This document shows, in pieces, positions 41,766 through 50,078 of a stretch of DNA of 54,643 nt (positions are counted from its first letter, which is position 1; each line of letters begins with the position of its first letter). The stretch lies in NCBI GenBank assembly GCA_913041145.1, contig CAJWHE010000010.1, forward strand, positions 1 to 54,643, in the 5' to 3' direction. Made by a program: the position numbers and the translations under genes. The notes beneath the pieces were generated by a model, which was not told where the DNA came from, ran no database searches, and worked only from the letters and a program-made list of their open reading frames with translations. The stretch is from an uncultured Paracoccaceae bacterium (GTDB lineage: Bacteria; Pseudomonadota; Alphaproteobacteria; Rhodobacterales; Rhodobacteraceae).

Positions 41766-42274
41766 TTTTTAACTAATTGTCCTTCGATATCTTTTTTCAT
41801 CCGCCGTCCATTGGGGTTTACAAAAGATCCGTAGGTTTCTACAATTTCTCCGGTTGCAGAAATTAAGATTTTATTAAAATTCCATTTGGGAACAAAACTA
41901 TTTTCTTTTTCTACCCACTTAAAAAATGGATGAGCTCCTTTTCCTTTTACTGATGTGATTTCAGTCATTGGAATATTTAAGCCAAGATCTAGTTCACAAA
42001 AATCCTTAACGGCCTCATTAGACTTTAACTCTTGTTTGAAATCATTTGAGGGCACAGCAAGTACCATGAAACCATCATTACGGTAGGTATCAAAGAGTTT
42101 TTGAAGCCCCTGATACTGTCTAGTAAAACCACACTTAGATGCGGTATTGACGATTAAGAATGGTTGTCCCTCCCATTTCTTTGTATCAATATTACCACCA
42201 TCTATATTAGAGAAAACAAATGACATAGCCGATGAAGCCCCCAAAATGAAAATAGCTGAAAGAAAATAACGCAT
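41762..42274 (-). CDS. Glutathione peroxidase family protein
   Basis: This reduces peroxides with thiols. The 170-residue protein has a probable N-terminal export signal or anchor (about 1-20). The catalytic cysteine lies in NTASKCGFTRQYQGL, the Gln in SNDFKQEL, and the Trp and Asn in FVPKWNFNKIL: all four residues of the catalytic tetrad, with Cys in place of selenocysteine. With the dsbB-like gene in the same three-gene operon, a periplasmic redox role is likely. Confidence 0.9.
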   Translation of the reverse strand: MRYFLSAIFILGASSAMSFVFSNIDGGNIDTKKWEGQPFLIVNTASKCGFTRQYQGLQKLFDTYRNDGFMVLAVPSNDFKQELKSNEAVKDFCELDLGLNIPMTEITSVKGKGAHPFFKWVEKENSFVPKWNFNKILISATGEIVETYGSFVNPNGRRMKKDIEGQLVKK

Positions 42275-42424
42275 TAATCTAATGACCTTAACATAATTTT
42301 TGTTATAACTAGGTTAGTTACTAAAGTAAGGCTTTGGGTGTTTAAGTTCAATAGGCAGATTGACCTTTGTAGAATGCTTAGATAAATCGTAGTCAATCTT
42401 GAATATAGTGAAAGCATACTCAAG

Positions 42425-42509
42425 GCCCGAGTGGCGGAATTGGTAGACGCAGGGGATTCAAAATCCCCCGCCGAAAGGCTTGTCGGTTCGAGTCCGACCT
42501 CGGGTACCA
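42425..42509 (+). tRNA. tRNA-Leu (anticodon CAA)
   Basis: A complete class II tRNA with encoded CCA. Acceptor strands GCCCGAG and CTCGGGT pair with a G-U at the end. The anticodon stem GGGGA/TCCCC holds the loop TTCAAAA, giving CAA, which reads UUG. A long variable arm and T loop TTCGAGT follow. Lengths and pairing are all standard. Confidence 0.97.
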
Positions 42510-42613
42510 CAAAAATGATAAATAGATGTGGTTTGTTAATTATTAAAGCCCAATAGATCTGATATCACTTTTCCAGCCCTGATTTACAAAAAACTGATGA
42601 ATTGGATTGAAAT

Positions 42614-43054
42614 GTGGAATTAAATGATGAAATTAAGATACCAGCTACTATTAATGACATTTACGTTGCTCTTAACGATGAATTGGTACTTAGAAAATGT
42701 ATTCCCGGTTGTGAAGATTTAGTTAGGATATCAACTAATGAACTCGAAATTAAAGTTGCCGTAAAATTAGGTCTTATAAAGGTAAAATTCTTAGGTAGAG
42801 TTGTGTTGAACAACCATGGCGCTCCAGAAACTTTTTTATTGATAGGAGAGGGAAAGGGACGATTAACTAAGATGTCTAAAGGGTGGGTGAGGGTAAATTT
42901 AAAACCATATGATCAAGGAACTATATTAAGTTATACTTCAAAAGTTCAATTTGGTGAGAAAGTGACGAAATTAGGTAATCAGGTGATAATAAGAATTGTA
43001 AAAAAATTATCTAAAAAGTTTTTTACAAAACTTGCAGGAATTGTATCTAAGTAA
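42614..43054 (+). CDS. CoxG-like SRPBCC-domain protein
   Basis: A 146-residue protein of the CoxG/SRPBCC type: helix-grip fold start with the pattern I.PATINDIYVALNDELVLRKCIPGCEDL, then alternating strands through FLGRVVLN. CoxG helps anchor or mature CO dehydrogenase in some bacteria, but most CoxG-like proteins have no known role and no CO dehydrogenase genes are visible here. The start is GTG at 42614 with GGATTGAAAT before it; the ATG two bases earlier is out of frame. Confidence 0.75.
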   Translation: MELNDEIKIPATINDIYVALNDELVLRKCIPGCEDLVRISTNELEIKVAVKLGLIKVKFLGRVVLNNHGAPETFLLIGEGKGRLTKMSKGWVRVNLKPYDQGTILSYTSKVQFGEKVTKLGNQVIIRIVKKLSKKFFTKLAGIVSK

Positions 43055-43212
43055 TTCTTTTCTAAAATACTAAAGGCATAATATTGTAACTATTATTTTC
43101 AGTCTTTTTTTGTTCCTGTTCTAGTAGCGACATTTTGTTTGTCTTAATAGTTGTAGATATTTTATTATTGTTAAGCTATCCGACTTCCCTAGATACTTAG
43201 CGAGATCCATAG

Positions 43213-44127
43213 ATGATTAGAAAAGTCAACACAGACAGGACTGCAGGTTCTTTAAAGGAAGTTGTTCAAGCAAATGCTTTAGCAATGATGGCTGTGTTCT
43301 TTTGGTCATTAGGTTTTCCAGCAGCTGAGATCCTGTTAGAAATATGGAATCCATTGCCTGTAATCACAATTAGAATATTCTTGGCTGTTATTGTGTTAGT
43401 AACCGTATGGAGGCTCATAGAGGGCGCAGATGCTCTCATTTCAACGCCATGGCCTAAAGCGATTTTTATTGGCATGATTGGCTTAGGTTTTTCGGGTTAT
43501 TTTTTTATAAAAGCGCAGTCGTTAACTGACCCAGTTACAGTTGCTGTTGCATCTGCAGCTGCACCAGCTTTTGCAGCGATACTAGAAGTTCTTTTGGATG
43601 GAAGAAAACTTAAATGGACTTTTGTCTGTGGTATAATAATTGCGATCCTTGGTGGTATAGTAGCAATAGGCCTGGGTGCAAGTAAGGGCTCTATCTTGTA
43701 TGGAGGGCTGTCAGTAGTATTTGCGTCTTTTTGTTATGCTTGGGGTACTCGTGCAAGCGTAAAAATGTTACCTGGTATGACGGCACTAGGCCGTACAGCA
43801 ACGAGCTGTGTTGGTGCTCTTATATTTTTAGGTACAATTTTAATCTTTAGTATCACCTTGGGTTATCAAGAAATTCCAGTAGCATTTAATGAAACTAAAT
43901 TTTATTTGGCATTAATTGTGCATGCTTTTTTTGGTATAATATTATCTCAGTGGTTATATATTTTAGCAGTAAGTAAAGTTGGTGTGGCTGTAACCTCTAT
44001 ACATGTTAATGCCGCACCTTTTTACGTTATGATCGTTGTTGTTTTATTGGGTGGAGATTGGAGCTGGAGCAGTGTTTACGGTGCTATTTTAGTAGGTTTT
44101 GGAGTATTTTTAGCAAATATAAAATAG
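43213..44127 (+). CDS. EamA/DMT-family transporter
   Basis: A 304-residue membrane protein with about ten hydrophobic helices in two EamA halves, the first with WSLGFPAAEILLEIWNP near 32-48 and PVTVAVASAAAPAFAAILEVLLDG near 109. The second half has the matching VAVTSIHVNAAPFYVMIVV near the end. Such proteins export or import small metabolites; the substrate cannot be told. It lies 158 bases after the CoxG-like gene and 42 before the GDPD gene. Confidence 0.88.
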   Translation: MIRKVNTDRTAGSLKEVVQANALAMMAVFFWSLGFPAAEILLEIWNPLPVITIRIFLAVIVLVTVWRLIEGADALISTPWPKAIFIGMIGLGFSGYFFIKAQSLTDPVTVAVASAAAPAFAAILEVLLDGRKLKWTFVCGIIIAILGGIVAIGLGASKGSILYGGLSVVFASFCYAWGTRASVKMLPGMTALGRTATSCVGALIFLGTILIFSITLGYQEIPVAFNETKFYLALIVHAFFGIILSQWLYILAVSKVGVAVTSIHVNAAPFYVMIVVVLLGGDWSWSSVYGAILVGFGVFLANIK

Positions 44128-44169
44128 GTTTTAGGATGCTAATTCCTTAAGTTTTTTTGGAGTTTTACT

Positions 44170-44892
44170 ATGAATATTTTTAAAAGTACTTTTTGTGCTC
44201 ATCGGGGCGCTAGTGGCAATTTCCCTGAGAATACTATGTGCGCATTTAATGCGGCTCTAGCTTTAGGTGTTGCATGGATAGAGACTGATTTAAATTTATC
44301 ATCTGATGAAAAATTAGTTATTTTTCATGATACTAATTTAGGTAGGACTATCTCTGGCTCAGTTGCACTGTCGTCTTTAACACTTACGGAGATTCAAAGC
44401 CTTGATGCTGGTAGCTGGAAAAGCAACGAGTTCTCTAATGAAAAAGTTTTATCTTTTCAACAGCTTTTGAACTGGCAAGATAGTCATGAAGTCAATATTA
44501 ATTACGAACTTAAGTGTGATGACATTAACCCAATTAAAGTGGTTACTATTTTATCAAAAGAATTAAGTAATCGGGACCCAAAAAAAATAATAATATCTAG
44601 CTTTTCAAGCAAATTAATTGCCCAATCTATTAAAGTCATCCCGAGCTACAGGCATGCCTTAATTGCTGAAAGACTTCCAGAGAGCTGGCAGGACATATCA
44701 AAAGAGTTAAATCTCAATGCATGGCATTTAAACGCTGATTATTTAAACTTAAATCAAGTTAGAGCATTGCATGGGGAAGGCTTAAAGGTAAGAGTTTATA
44801 CTGTGAACAATAAAGCCAAGTATGAAGAAATGAATGAATTTGGGGTAGACATGATAATGTCAGATTATCCAGAAAAGTTCTTAGATTTTTAG
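44170..44892 (+). CDS. Glycerophosphodiester phosphodiesterase
   Basis: This hydrolyses glycerophosphodiesters to glycerol 3-phosphate and an alcohol, usually in lipid turnover. The 240-residue protein has the signature AHRGASGNFPENTMCAF (11-27), the metal ligands in ETDLNLSSDEKLVIFHD and the catalytic His pair (HRG and FHD), and YELK near residue 117. No signal peptide is clear, so it resembles the cytosolic UgpQ form. Length is normal. Confidence 0.92.
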   Translation: MNIFKSTFCAHRGASGNFPENTMCAFNAALALGVAWIETDLNLSSDEKLVIFHDTNLGRTISGSVALSSLTLTEIQSLDAGSWKSNEFSNEKVLSFQQLLNWQDSHEVNINYELKCDDINPIKVVTILSKELSNRDPKKIIISSFSSKLIAQSIKVIPSYRHALIAERLPESWQDISKELNLNAWHLNADYLNLNQVRALHGEGLKVRVYTVNNKAKYEEMNEFGVDMIMSDYPEKFLDF

Positions 44893-44910
44893 AATATACT
44901 TTTTATGATT

Positions 44911-44942
44911 TTCATACTATCGTTTTTAATTATCAGTATGAA
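44911..44942 (+). repeat. 8-bp inverted repeat before the MaoC-like gene
   Basis: TTCATACT (44911-44918) and AGTATGAA (44935-44942) are exact complements around a 16-base loop. The second arm ends beside the AAGG ribosome-binding site of the next gene, so the hairpin could affect its translation. Confidence 0.4.
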
Positions 44943-44953
44943 GGTGCATATTA

Positions 44954-45418
44954 ATGTTCACGCCCGCAAGTCATCAGATGGTTCCACTTAGATTATTTAA
45001 TGATTTCTCTGTCGGAGAAATTTTTCGTGCTCCTGCTAGGACAATTACTGAGGGTCTTTTTTCTGCCTTTCAGGCTGCTAGTGGCGATAATGCCCCGCTT
45101 CATTATGATAAAGAGTTTTTAAAAAGAATTGGACATGAAGAATTATATGCGCACGGTTTTTTGACTTTAATCCAATCCTCTATTGGGGCTACACCTCTTG
45201 CGCATCAGTTAGGTGAAAACTTAGTTGGGTTCGTTGAGCAATCAAGTAAGTTTCTAAAACCTGTTTATTGTGGAGATACGCTTTACGCAGAGTTTGAGAT
45301 TAAAAAGTTATTCCTATCAAAAACTACTGGTACTATGGTTTTAAGTACTCGTACATATAATCAAAGTTCTGTTTTGGTTTTAAGTGGACTACAGAAGTAT
45401 CTTATTAAGTTATCGTAA
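44954..45418 (+). CDS. MaoC-like hotdog-fold dehydratase
   Basis: A 154-residue MaoC-family protein. The hydratase 2 pattern is visible: FSVGEIFRAPARTITEG at about 18-34, then the catalytic segment SGDNAPLHYDKEF with Asp and His, then YAHGFLTLIQSSIGATPL. Members hydrate enoyl-CoA esters or similar; the substrate is unknown. AAGG precedes the ATG by eight bases. It ends 20 bases before the convergent MobA-like gene, at a weak hairpin and T-run. Confidence 0.88.
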   Translation: MFTPASHQMVPLRLFNDFSVGEIFRAPARTITEGLFSAFQAASGDNAPLHYDKEFLKRIGHEELYAHGFLTLIQSSIGATPLAHQLGENLVGFVEQSSKFLKPVYCGDTLYAEFEIKKLFLSKTTGTMVLSTRTYNQSSVLVLSGLQKYLIKLS

Positions 45419-45421
45419 GTG

Positions 45422-45440
45422 CTAGAGTGCTAGTTTTTTT
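45422..45440 (+). terminator. Weak terminator after the MaoC-like gene
   Basis: CTAG (45422-45425), the loop AGTG and CTAG (45430-45433) are followed by seven T (45434-45440). The stem is only 4 bp, so strength is low. It lies between two convergent genes. Confidence 0.4.
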
Positions 45441-46050
45441 AAAATTTCTGTTTCGTTAATTTATTTTTTTGCCATGCATCCCACTCTTCAGGAGTATCTA
45501 AGTCAAAAGTAGCATTATTATTAGGTAGTTTTACAAAAGTTGTATTTTGAATGTGTTCTTTTAAAATAGAGTTCGCCCCTTCTTCGCCTGTCAGATTTTT
45601 CAATTTTCTTAATACTGTGTTCCTTACTAACACTGGGTGCCCAGCTACCCCATTCTCGTTAATTCCTCTAATAATATCAGTGTCGTTAGTTTTGGAGGCT
45701 TTGAAAACATTAAGTAAATCTTTGGTCGATAGCATTACTAAATCTGCTAATAGTAACATTACCTCTGTGTTTGAAATTTTTAATAACCCTGTTTTTATAG
45801 AGTGTGACAAGCCTAACCTTGATCCTTTAGTTAAAACTACACTAACTGGCAGATCTGATACTTGAGCAACTCTTTCAGGGTGATTTGGGGGGATAGTAAT
45901 AAAGACTTTACCATTTGTTGCTTTTAAACAAACAAGAGCTCGGTTTCTCAAAAGAGAAACGCCATTTATTTCTTTTAATAGTTTATCTGTTCCCCTCATC
46001 CGGGATGAAGACCCGCCTGCTAGAAGGATTATTGGAACATTATTTCTCAA
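45439..46050 (-). CDS. MobA-like nucleotidyltransferase (MocA type)
   Basis: A 203-residue NTP-transferase with the N-terminal nucleotide motif LLAGGSSSRMRGTDKLL (about 9-25) and the metal site in the LLLADLVML segment (about 100) followed by GVAGHPVLV. This fits the MocA/MobA-like family that adds CMP or GMP to molybdenum cofactor. No molybdoenzyme gene is visible in the window, so its exact nucleotide and role are not settled. It ends beside the MaoC-like gene and lies 22 bases after the hydrolase gene. Confidence 0.85.
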   Translation of the reverse strand: MRNNVPIILLAGGSSSRMRGTDKLLKEINGVSLLRNRALVCLKATNGKVFITIPPNHPERVAQVSDLPVSVVLTKGSRLGLSHSIKTGLLKISNTEVMLLLADLVMLSTKDLLNVFKASKTNDTDIIRGINENGVAGHPVLVRNTVLRKLKNLTGEEGANSILKEHIQNTTFVKLPNNNATFDLDTPEEWDAWQKNKLTKQKF

Positions 46051-46072
46051 AATATCCAGTCTTTTCTGTGAT

Positions 46073-46729
46073 TTATCGAGTATTTTCTGTTAATCGTCTT
46101 TTCACATATGTTTCTGTTGAACTGAGTAACGTGTTTAAATGATCTCCTTCGAAAAAATGATTAGCTTCTGGGACTTCCTGGTGAGTAATTGTTATCCCTT
46201 TTTGTTCATGAAGCTTTTCAACAAGTGTAACGGTGTCCTCAGGAGCCGAAACTCGATCTTTTGACCCATTTATAATTAAGCCAGAAGCAGGGCACGGTGC
46301 AAGAAAACTGTAGTCATAACCTGGCCCGTGTGGGGGGGATACCGTTATAAAACCTGTGACTTCAGGCCGTCGCATTAGCAATTGCATACCTATCCATCCA
46401 CCAAAACTAAAGCCAGCGACCCAACAATGTTTGGTGTTTTGGTTCATTGATTGCAAATAATCTAAAGCTGATGCGGCATCTGACAACTCTCCAACGCCTT
46501 CGTCAAATTCTCCCTGGCTTCGTCCAACGCCACGAAAATTAAATCTCAATACATTAAATCCCATATTATAAAATTTGTAATGTAAATTATAAACCACACG
46601 ATTGTTCATGGTCCCACCAAACTTAGGGCTAGGATGTAAAATAATTGCTATTGGTGCGTCTTTTATTTTATTTGGATGATATCTGCCTTGCAATCGACCT
46701 TCGGGTCCTGGAAATATTACTTCGGGCAT
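46073..46729 (-). CDS. Alpha/beta hydrolase, COG2945-like
   Basis: A 218-residue alpha/beta hydrolase with the nucleophile elbow GFSFGGWIG (about 106-114), an acid in INGSKDRVSAPED, and the catalytic His in EANHFFEGD. The N-terminal HPSPKFGGTMNNRVV is typical of this small, one-domain subfamily. The substrate is unknown. It is divergent from iscR across 159 bases and often sits beside iscR in Rhodobacterales. Confidence 0.88.
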   Translation of the reverse strand: MPEVIFPGPEGRLQGRYHPNKIKDAPIAIILHPSPKFGGTMNNRVVYNLHYKFYNMGFNVLRFNFRGVGRSQGEFDEGVGELSDAASALDYLQSMNQNTKHCWVAGFSFGGWIGMQLLMRRPEVTGFITVSPPHGPGYDYSFLAPCPASGLIINGSKDRVSAPEDTVTLVEKLHEQKGITITHQEVPEANHFFEGDHLNTLLSSTETYVKRRLTENTR

Positions 46730-46769
46730 TTAGTTGGTCCTTAAATGTAGTTTTAATATAAGGTCATTC

Positions 46770-46807
46770 TTGACTGCAACAAATATGTAGTTTAGAATCA
46801 TTCTAAA
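46770..46807 (+). promoter_or_regulatory. iscR-suf promoter with an Irr-type iron control element
   Basis: TTGACT (46770-46775) and TAGAAT (46793-46798) are 17 bases apart and make a good sigma-70-type promoter. The -10 lies inside TTTAGAATCATTCTAAA (46791-46807), with perfect 8-base arms around one base, matching the published iron control element TTTAGAA-N3-TTCTAAA bound by Irr in alphaproteobacteria. Binding there should compete with polymerase. The iscR GTG start is 82 bases further on. Confidence 0.8.
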
Positions 46808-46888
46808 GTAGAAAAATAACCAAGGCTTATTTATCAAAACCGTTAATGGTTGCGTCGGCTGAGGTCAATAAAATTCGAAGGGTTAAAG

Positions 46889-47350
46889 GTGAAATTAAGT
46901 ACTAAAGGCAGGTACGCTATGATCGCATTGGCCGATATAGCGCAAATTGATTCTGGTGATGTGGTTAATTTAAGTGATCTGTCAAAGCGTCAAAACCTTT
47001 CTTTGCATTATTTAGAACAATTATTTGTTAAGTTGAGGCGAGCGGGTATAGTAGAGTCTGTTAGGGGTCCTAATGGAGGTTATAAATTAGCAAAGTCTCC
47101 GGAGACCATTAGAGTAACAGAAATCCTAGAAGCAGTTGACGAGACAGTAAATGCACTCCACACGGGTGCCGGTGTTTCAGGTGCTTTGTCAGGTTCTAAA
47201 GCGCAATCTTTGTCGAACCGCTTGTGGGAAAGTTTGTCTGCGCACGTATATGTTTTTTTGCATCAAATTCGTTTGTCAGACGTTGCTCAAAATGGTCTTA
47301 CTCCATGTCCTGCTGTGCCTACATTGTTCACAGTGATTGATGACGAATAG
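46889..47350 (+). CDS. iscR: Rrf2-family regulator IscR
   Basis: IscR senses iron-sulfur status and controls cluster assembly genes. From GTG 46889 (AAGGG upstream) the protein has 153 residues starting with the family pattern KLSTKGRYAMIALADIA, and a winged helix with QNLSLHYLEQLFVKLRRAGIV. Where E. coli IscR has three clustered cysteines, this one has HTGAGVSGALSGSKAQ with none. The only cysteine is Cys140, near the end (LTPCPAVP). Rhodobacter IscR shows the same loss. It leads the isc/suf operon. Confidence 0.93.
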   Translation: MKLSTKGRYAMIALADIAQIDSGDVVNLSDLSKRQNLSLHYLEQLFVKLRRAGIVESVRGPNGGYKLAKSPETIRVTEILEAVDETVNALHTGAGVSGALSGSKAQSLSNRLWESLSAHVYVFLHQIRLSDVAQNGLTPCPAVPTLFTVIDDE

Positions 47351-47385
47351 CATTAAAATTTGTTTTGAAACTTAAGGTTGAATTA

Positions 47386-48429
47386 TTGCAACGTATTTAT
47401 TTAGACCATAACGCTAGTACTCCTCTTCGTAAGGAAGCAAAAGACGCGATGCTTGCAGTAATTGATGATTTTGGCAATCCATCTTCCATACATTTAGAGG
47501 GTAGAAAAGCAAAAGGTATAGTGGAACGCGCTAGGGCCCAGGTTGCGCAGGCTCTAGGGGCATCTAATGCAAAAATAATTTTTACTTCGAGTGCAACTGA
47601 AGCATGTGCATTGGCGCTCAAAGGGAAAAAATTATTAGGATCTAAAGTTGAGCATGATGCTGTTTTGTCATGGATTTCGACGACTTTAGAAACAAGTATG
47701 GATGGTCGTGTCACAGTTGAAAACCCAACTCAAAGCGCGCTTCAGTTAGCAAATAGTGAGACTGGTATAATTCAAGACTTACCTAAAAATTTGGCGGCAT
47801 CTGATTTGACTCAGGCATTTGGTAAAATACCCTTGGCATTTTCGTGGCTTGGAATTGGATTGGGGGTAATCTCTGGACATAAGATTGGTGGACCAAAGGG
47901 GATTGGTGCCCTAGTGATAAATGGTGATTTGGACGTAGAGCCCTTGATAGTTGGTGGAGGTCAAGAGAAAGGAATTCGTGCTGGAACAGAGAATGTTATT
48001 GCCATCGCGGGTTTTGGAGCAGCGGCAGAGGCGTCATCAAATGACTTAAATGCAGGGCTGTGGGATGAAGTGTCAGGGATTAGAGATACATTGGAAGGTT
48101 TTATAGAAACAGAAACTGATGATACCGTTATTGTTGGTAAAAAAGCCGATCGGTTGCCAAATACTAGCTGTTTCGCTGTACCTGGGTGGAAAAGCGAGGT
48201 ACAGGTCATGCAAATGGACTTAGCAGGATTTTCAATTTCTGCTGGATCTGCTTGTTCCAGTGGTAAAGTTAAAAAAAGTAAAGTTTTAGAAGCTATGGGC
48301 TATAGTGAGGAAGTAAATAAATGTGCTGTGAGAGTAAGTTTAGGCCTGCAGACAAATATTAAGGATATAGAGAAGTTTTTTCATTCTTGGAACTCATCCA
48401 GGAAATTTTTTCAAGCAAGAGTTACTTAA
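47386..48429 (+). CDS. Compact cysteine desulfurase (IscS/NifS class)
   Basis: This PLP enzyme removes sulfur from cysteine for cluster assembly. It has the PLP lysine Lys166 in SGHKIGGPKG, the active cysteine Cys290 in SAGSACSSG, and RAGTENV near 199. At 347 residues it is 30 or more shorter than IscS; the missing part lies between EHDAV (89-93) and SDLTQAFGKIP. I start at TTG 47386 with AAGG eight bases upstream; a TTG at 47365 lacks a good site. It follows iscR and precedes sufB. Confidence 0.9.
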   Translation: MQRIYLDHNASTPLRKEAKDAMLAVIDDFGNPSSIHLEGRKAKGIVERARAQVAQALGASNAKIIFTSSATEACALALKGKKLLGSKVEHDAVLSWISTTLETSMDGRVTVENPTQSALQLANSETGIIQDLPKNLAASDLTQAFGKIPLAFSWLGIGLGVISGHKIGGPKGIGALVINGDLDVEPLIVGGGQEKGIRAGTENVIAIAGFGAAAEASSNDLNAGLWDEVSGIRDTLEGFIETETDDTVIVGKKADRLPNTSCFAVPGWKSEVQVMQMDLAGFSISAGSACSSGKVKKSKVLEAMGYSEEVNKCAVRVSLGLQTNIKDIEKFFHSWNSSRKFFQARVT

Positions 48430-48447
48430 CATTAATCGGAGTATATT

Positions 48448-49974
48448 ATGACATCATTAGAAGCAAATGATTCAGTTAAAGATGGAGTTGATCAGGAAAC
48501 TGTGGAGGCCGTTCGCAATGTTGGAGGGCACTATAAGTATGGTTGGGAAACAGAGATTGAAATGGATTATGCTCCAAAAGGTCTCGACTCGGATATAGTT
48601 AGGTTAATATCTGCAAAGAATAATGAACCTGAGTGGATGACTAACTGGAGGTTAGATGCGTTTTCAAGGTGGGAAAAGATGGAAGAGCCCAATTGGGCAA
48701 TGGTGGACTACCCTAAAATAGATTATCAAGATATTTATTATTATGCTTCCCCAAAATCAATGGCTGAGAAGCCTAAGTCTTTAGATGATGTAGATCCTAA
48801 ATTATTGGAAACTTATAAAAAGCTAGGGATCCCTTTGAAGGAACAACTAATACTGGCAGGAGTTGAAGGGGCAGAAGAAGCAAACCTTGATGAAAGAAAA
48901 GTTGCTGTAGATGCAGTATTCGATTCTGTATCAATTGGTACAACATTTAAAGATGAACTACGTAAAGCTGGTGTAATTTTTTGTTCAATCTCTGAGGCTA
49001 TCACGGATTACCCAGAACTTGTTAAGAAATATTTAGGTTCTGTTGTGCCAGTTACTGATAACTATTTTGCTACTCTAAATTCGGCAGTTTTTTCAGATGG
49101 ATCATTTGTCTACATACCAGAAGGTGTTAGGTGTCCTATGGAACTTAGTACATATTTTCGAATAAATGCAGAAAATACTGGGCAGTTTGAACGTACCCTA
49201 ATAATTGCAGAAAAGGGCTCTTATGTTTCTTATCTTGAGGGTTGCACAGCACCAAAGCGAGATACTAATCAGCTACACGCTGCTATTGTTGAGTTGGTGA
49301 TACTAGAGGATGCAGAAGTAAAATATTCAACTGTTCAAAATTGGTATCCGGGTGATGAAAATGGCTTGGGAGGAATTTATAACTTTGTAACGAAAAGAGC
49401 TGATTGCCGTGGAGATAGGTCAAAGGTTATGTGGACGCAAGTTGAGACTGGATCGGCTGTAACTTGGAAGTATCCGAGCTGTATATTAAGAGGTAACGAG
49501 TCGCAGGGAGAATTTTACTCGATTGCTATAGCAAATAATTTTCAGCAGGCTGACACAGGAACAAAAATGATCCACTTGGGTAAAAATACTAAAAGTAGAA
49601 TAGTCTCTAAGGGAATTAGTGCTGGTAACGCGCAAAATACTTACAGAGGTTTGGTTACTATGCACCCCAAGGCGACAAGTAGTAGAAATTACACTCAATG
49701 CGATTCTCTTTTGATAGGAAACAAATGTGGAGCACATACAGTTCCTTATATAGAAGTTAAGAATAATTCTTCTCGAGTCGAACATGAGGCCACTACCTCT
49801 AAAGTAGATGATGATCAATTGTTTTACTGTAGGCAGCGGGGCGTGAATGAAGAAGATGCTGTTGCATTGGTAGTCAATGGTTTTTGTAAGGAGGTGCTCC
49901 AGGCACTCCCAATGGAATTTGCAATGGAAGCTCAACAGTTAGTAGCAATAAGTTTAGAGGGTTCAGTTGGATAA
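48448..49974 (+). CDS. sufB: Iron-sulfur cluster assembly protein SufB
   Basis: SufB is the scaffold subunit of the SufBCD complex where the cluster is built. The 508-residue protein has the N-terminal SufB-type region ([22 protein letters not shown]) and the right-handed beta-helix core. The C-terminal part has [22 protein letters not shown] and [26 protein letters not shown], with the conserved Cys, Glu and His. Length is standard. The gap to sufC is 104 bases and holds a hairpin. Confidence 0.97.
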   Translation: MTSLEANDSVKDGVDQETVEAVRNVGGHYKYGWETEIEMDYAPKGLDSDIVRLISAKNNEPEWMTNWRLDAFSRWEKMEEPNWAMVDYPKIDYQDIYYYASPKSMAEKPKSLDDVDPKLLETYKKLGIPLKEQLILAGVEGAEEANLDERKVAVDAVFDSVSIGTTFKDELRKAGVIFCSISEAITDYPELVKKYLGSVVPVTDNYFATLNSAVFSDGSFVYIPEGVRCPMELSTYFRINAENTGQFERTLIIAEKGSYVSYLEGCTAPKRDTNQLHAAIVELVILEDAEVKYSTVQNWYPGDENGLGGIYNFVTKRADCRGDRSKVMWTQVETGSAVTWKYPSCILRGNESQGEFYSIAIANNFQQADTGTKMIHLGKNTKSRIVSKGISAGNAQNTYRGLVTMHPKATSSRNYTQCDSLLIGNKCGAHTVPYIEVKNNSSRVEHEATTSKVDDDQLFYCRQRGVNEEDAVALVVNGFCKEVLQALPMEFAMEAQQLVAISLEGSVG

Positions 49975-49976
49975 AA

Positions 49977-50009
49977 TGAACTGTTTTTGAACAAAAACTG
50001 AATGGTTCA
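49977..50009 (+). promoter_or_regulatory. Two-part hairpin between sufB and sufC
   Basis: An inner stem GTTTTT (49983-49988) and AAAAAC (49993-49998) with the loop GAAC lies within an outer stem TGAAC (49977-49981) and GTTCA (50005-50009). It starts two bases after the sufB stop. It has no T-run after it. It could set the sufB to sufCD ratio by mRNA processing or partial termination; this is inference. Confidence 0.4.
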
Positions 50010-50078
50010 CCATAAAGATAAACCTGTTCATATGAAGTCTCTTGAAGAAAAATAATTAATTATCACCTAGGAAAATAA

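Noticed and set aside
42274-42510. 78-residue minus-strand open frame
   Set aside because: It runs through the complete tRNA-Leu on the other strand, and its first residues are the reverse complement of the tRNA.
49486-49935. 149-residue minus-strand frame
   Set aside because: It is antisense to the conserved C-terminal half of sufB and has no family features.
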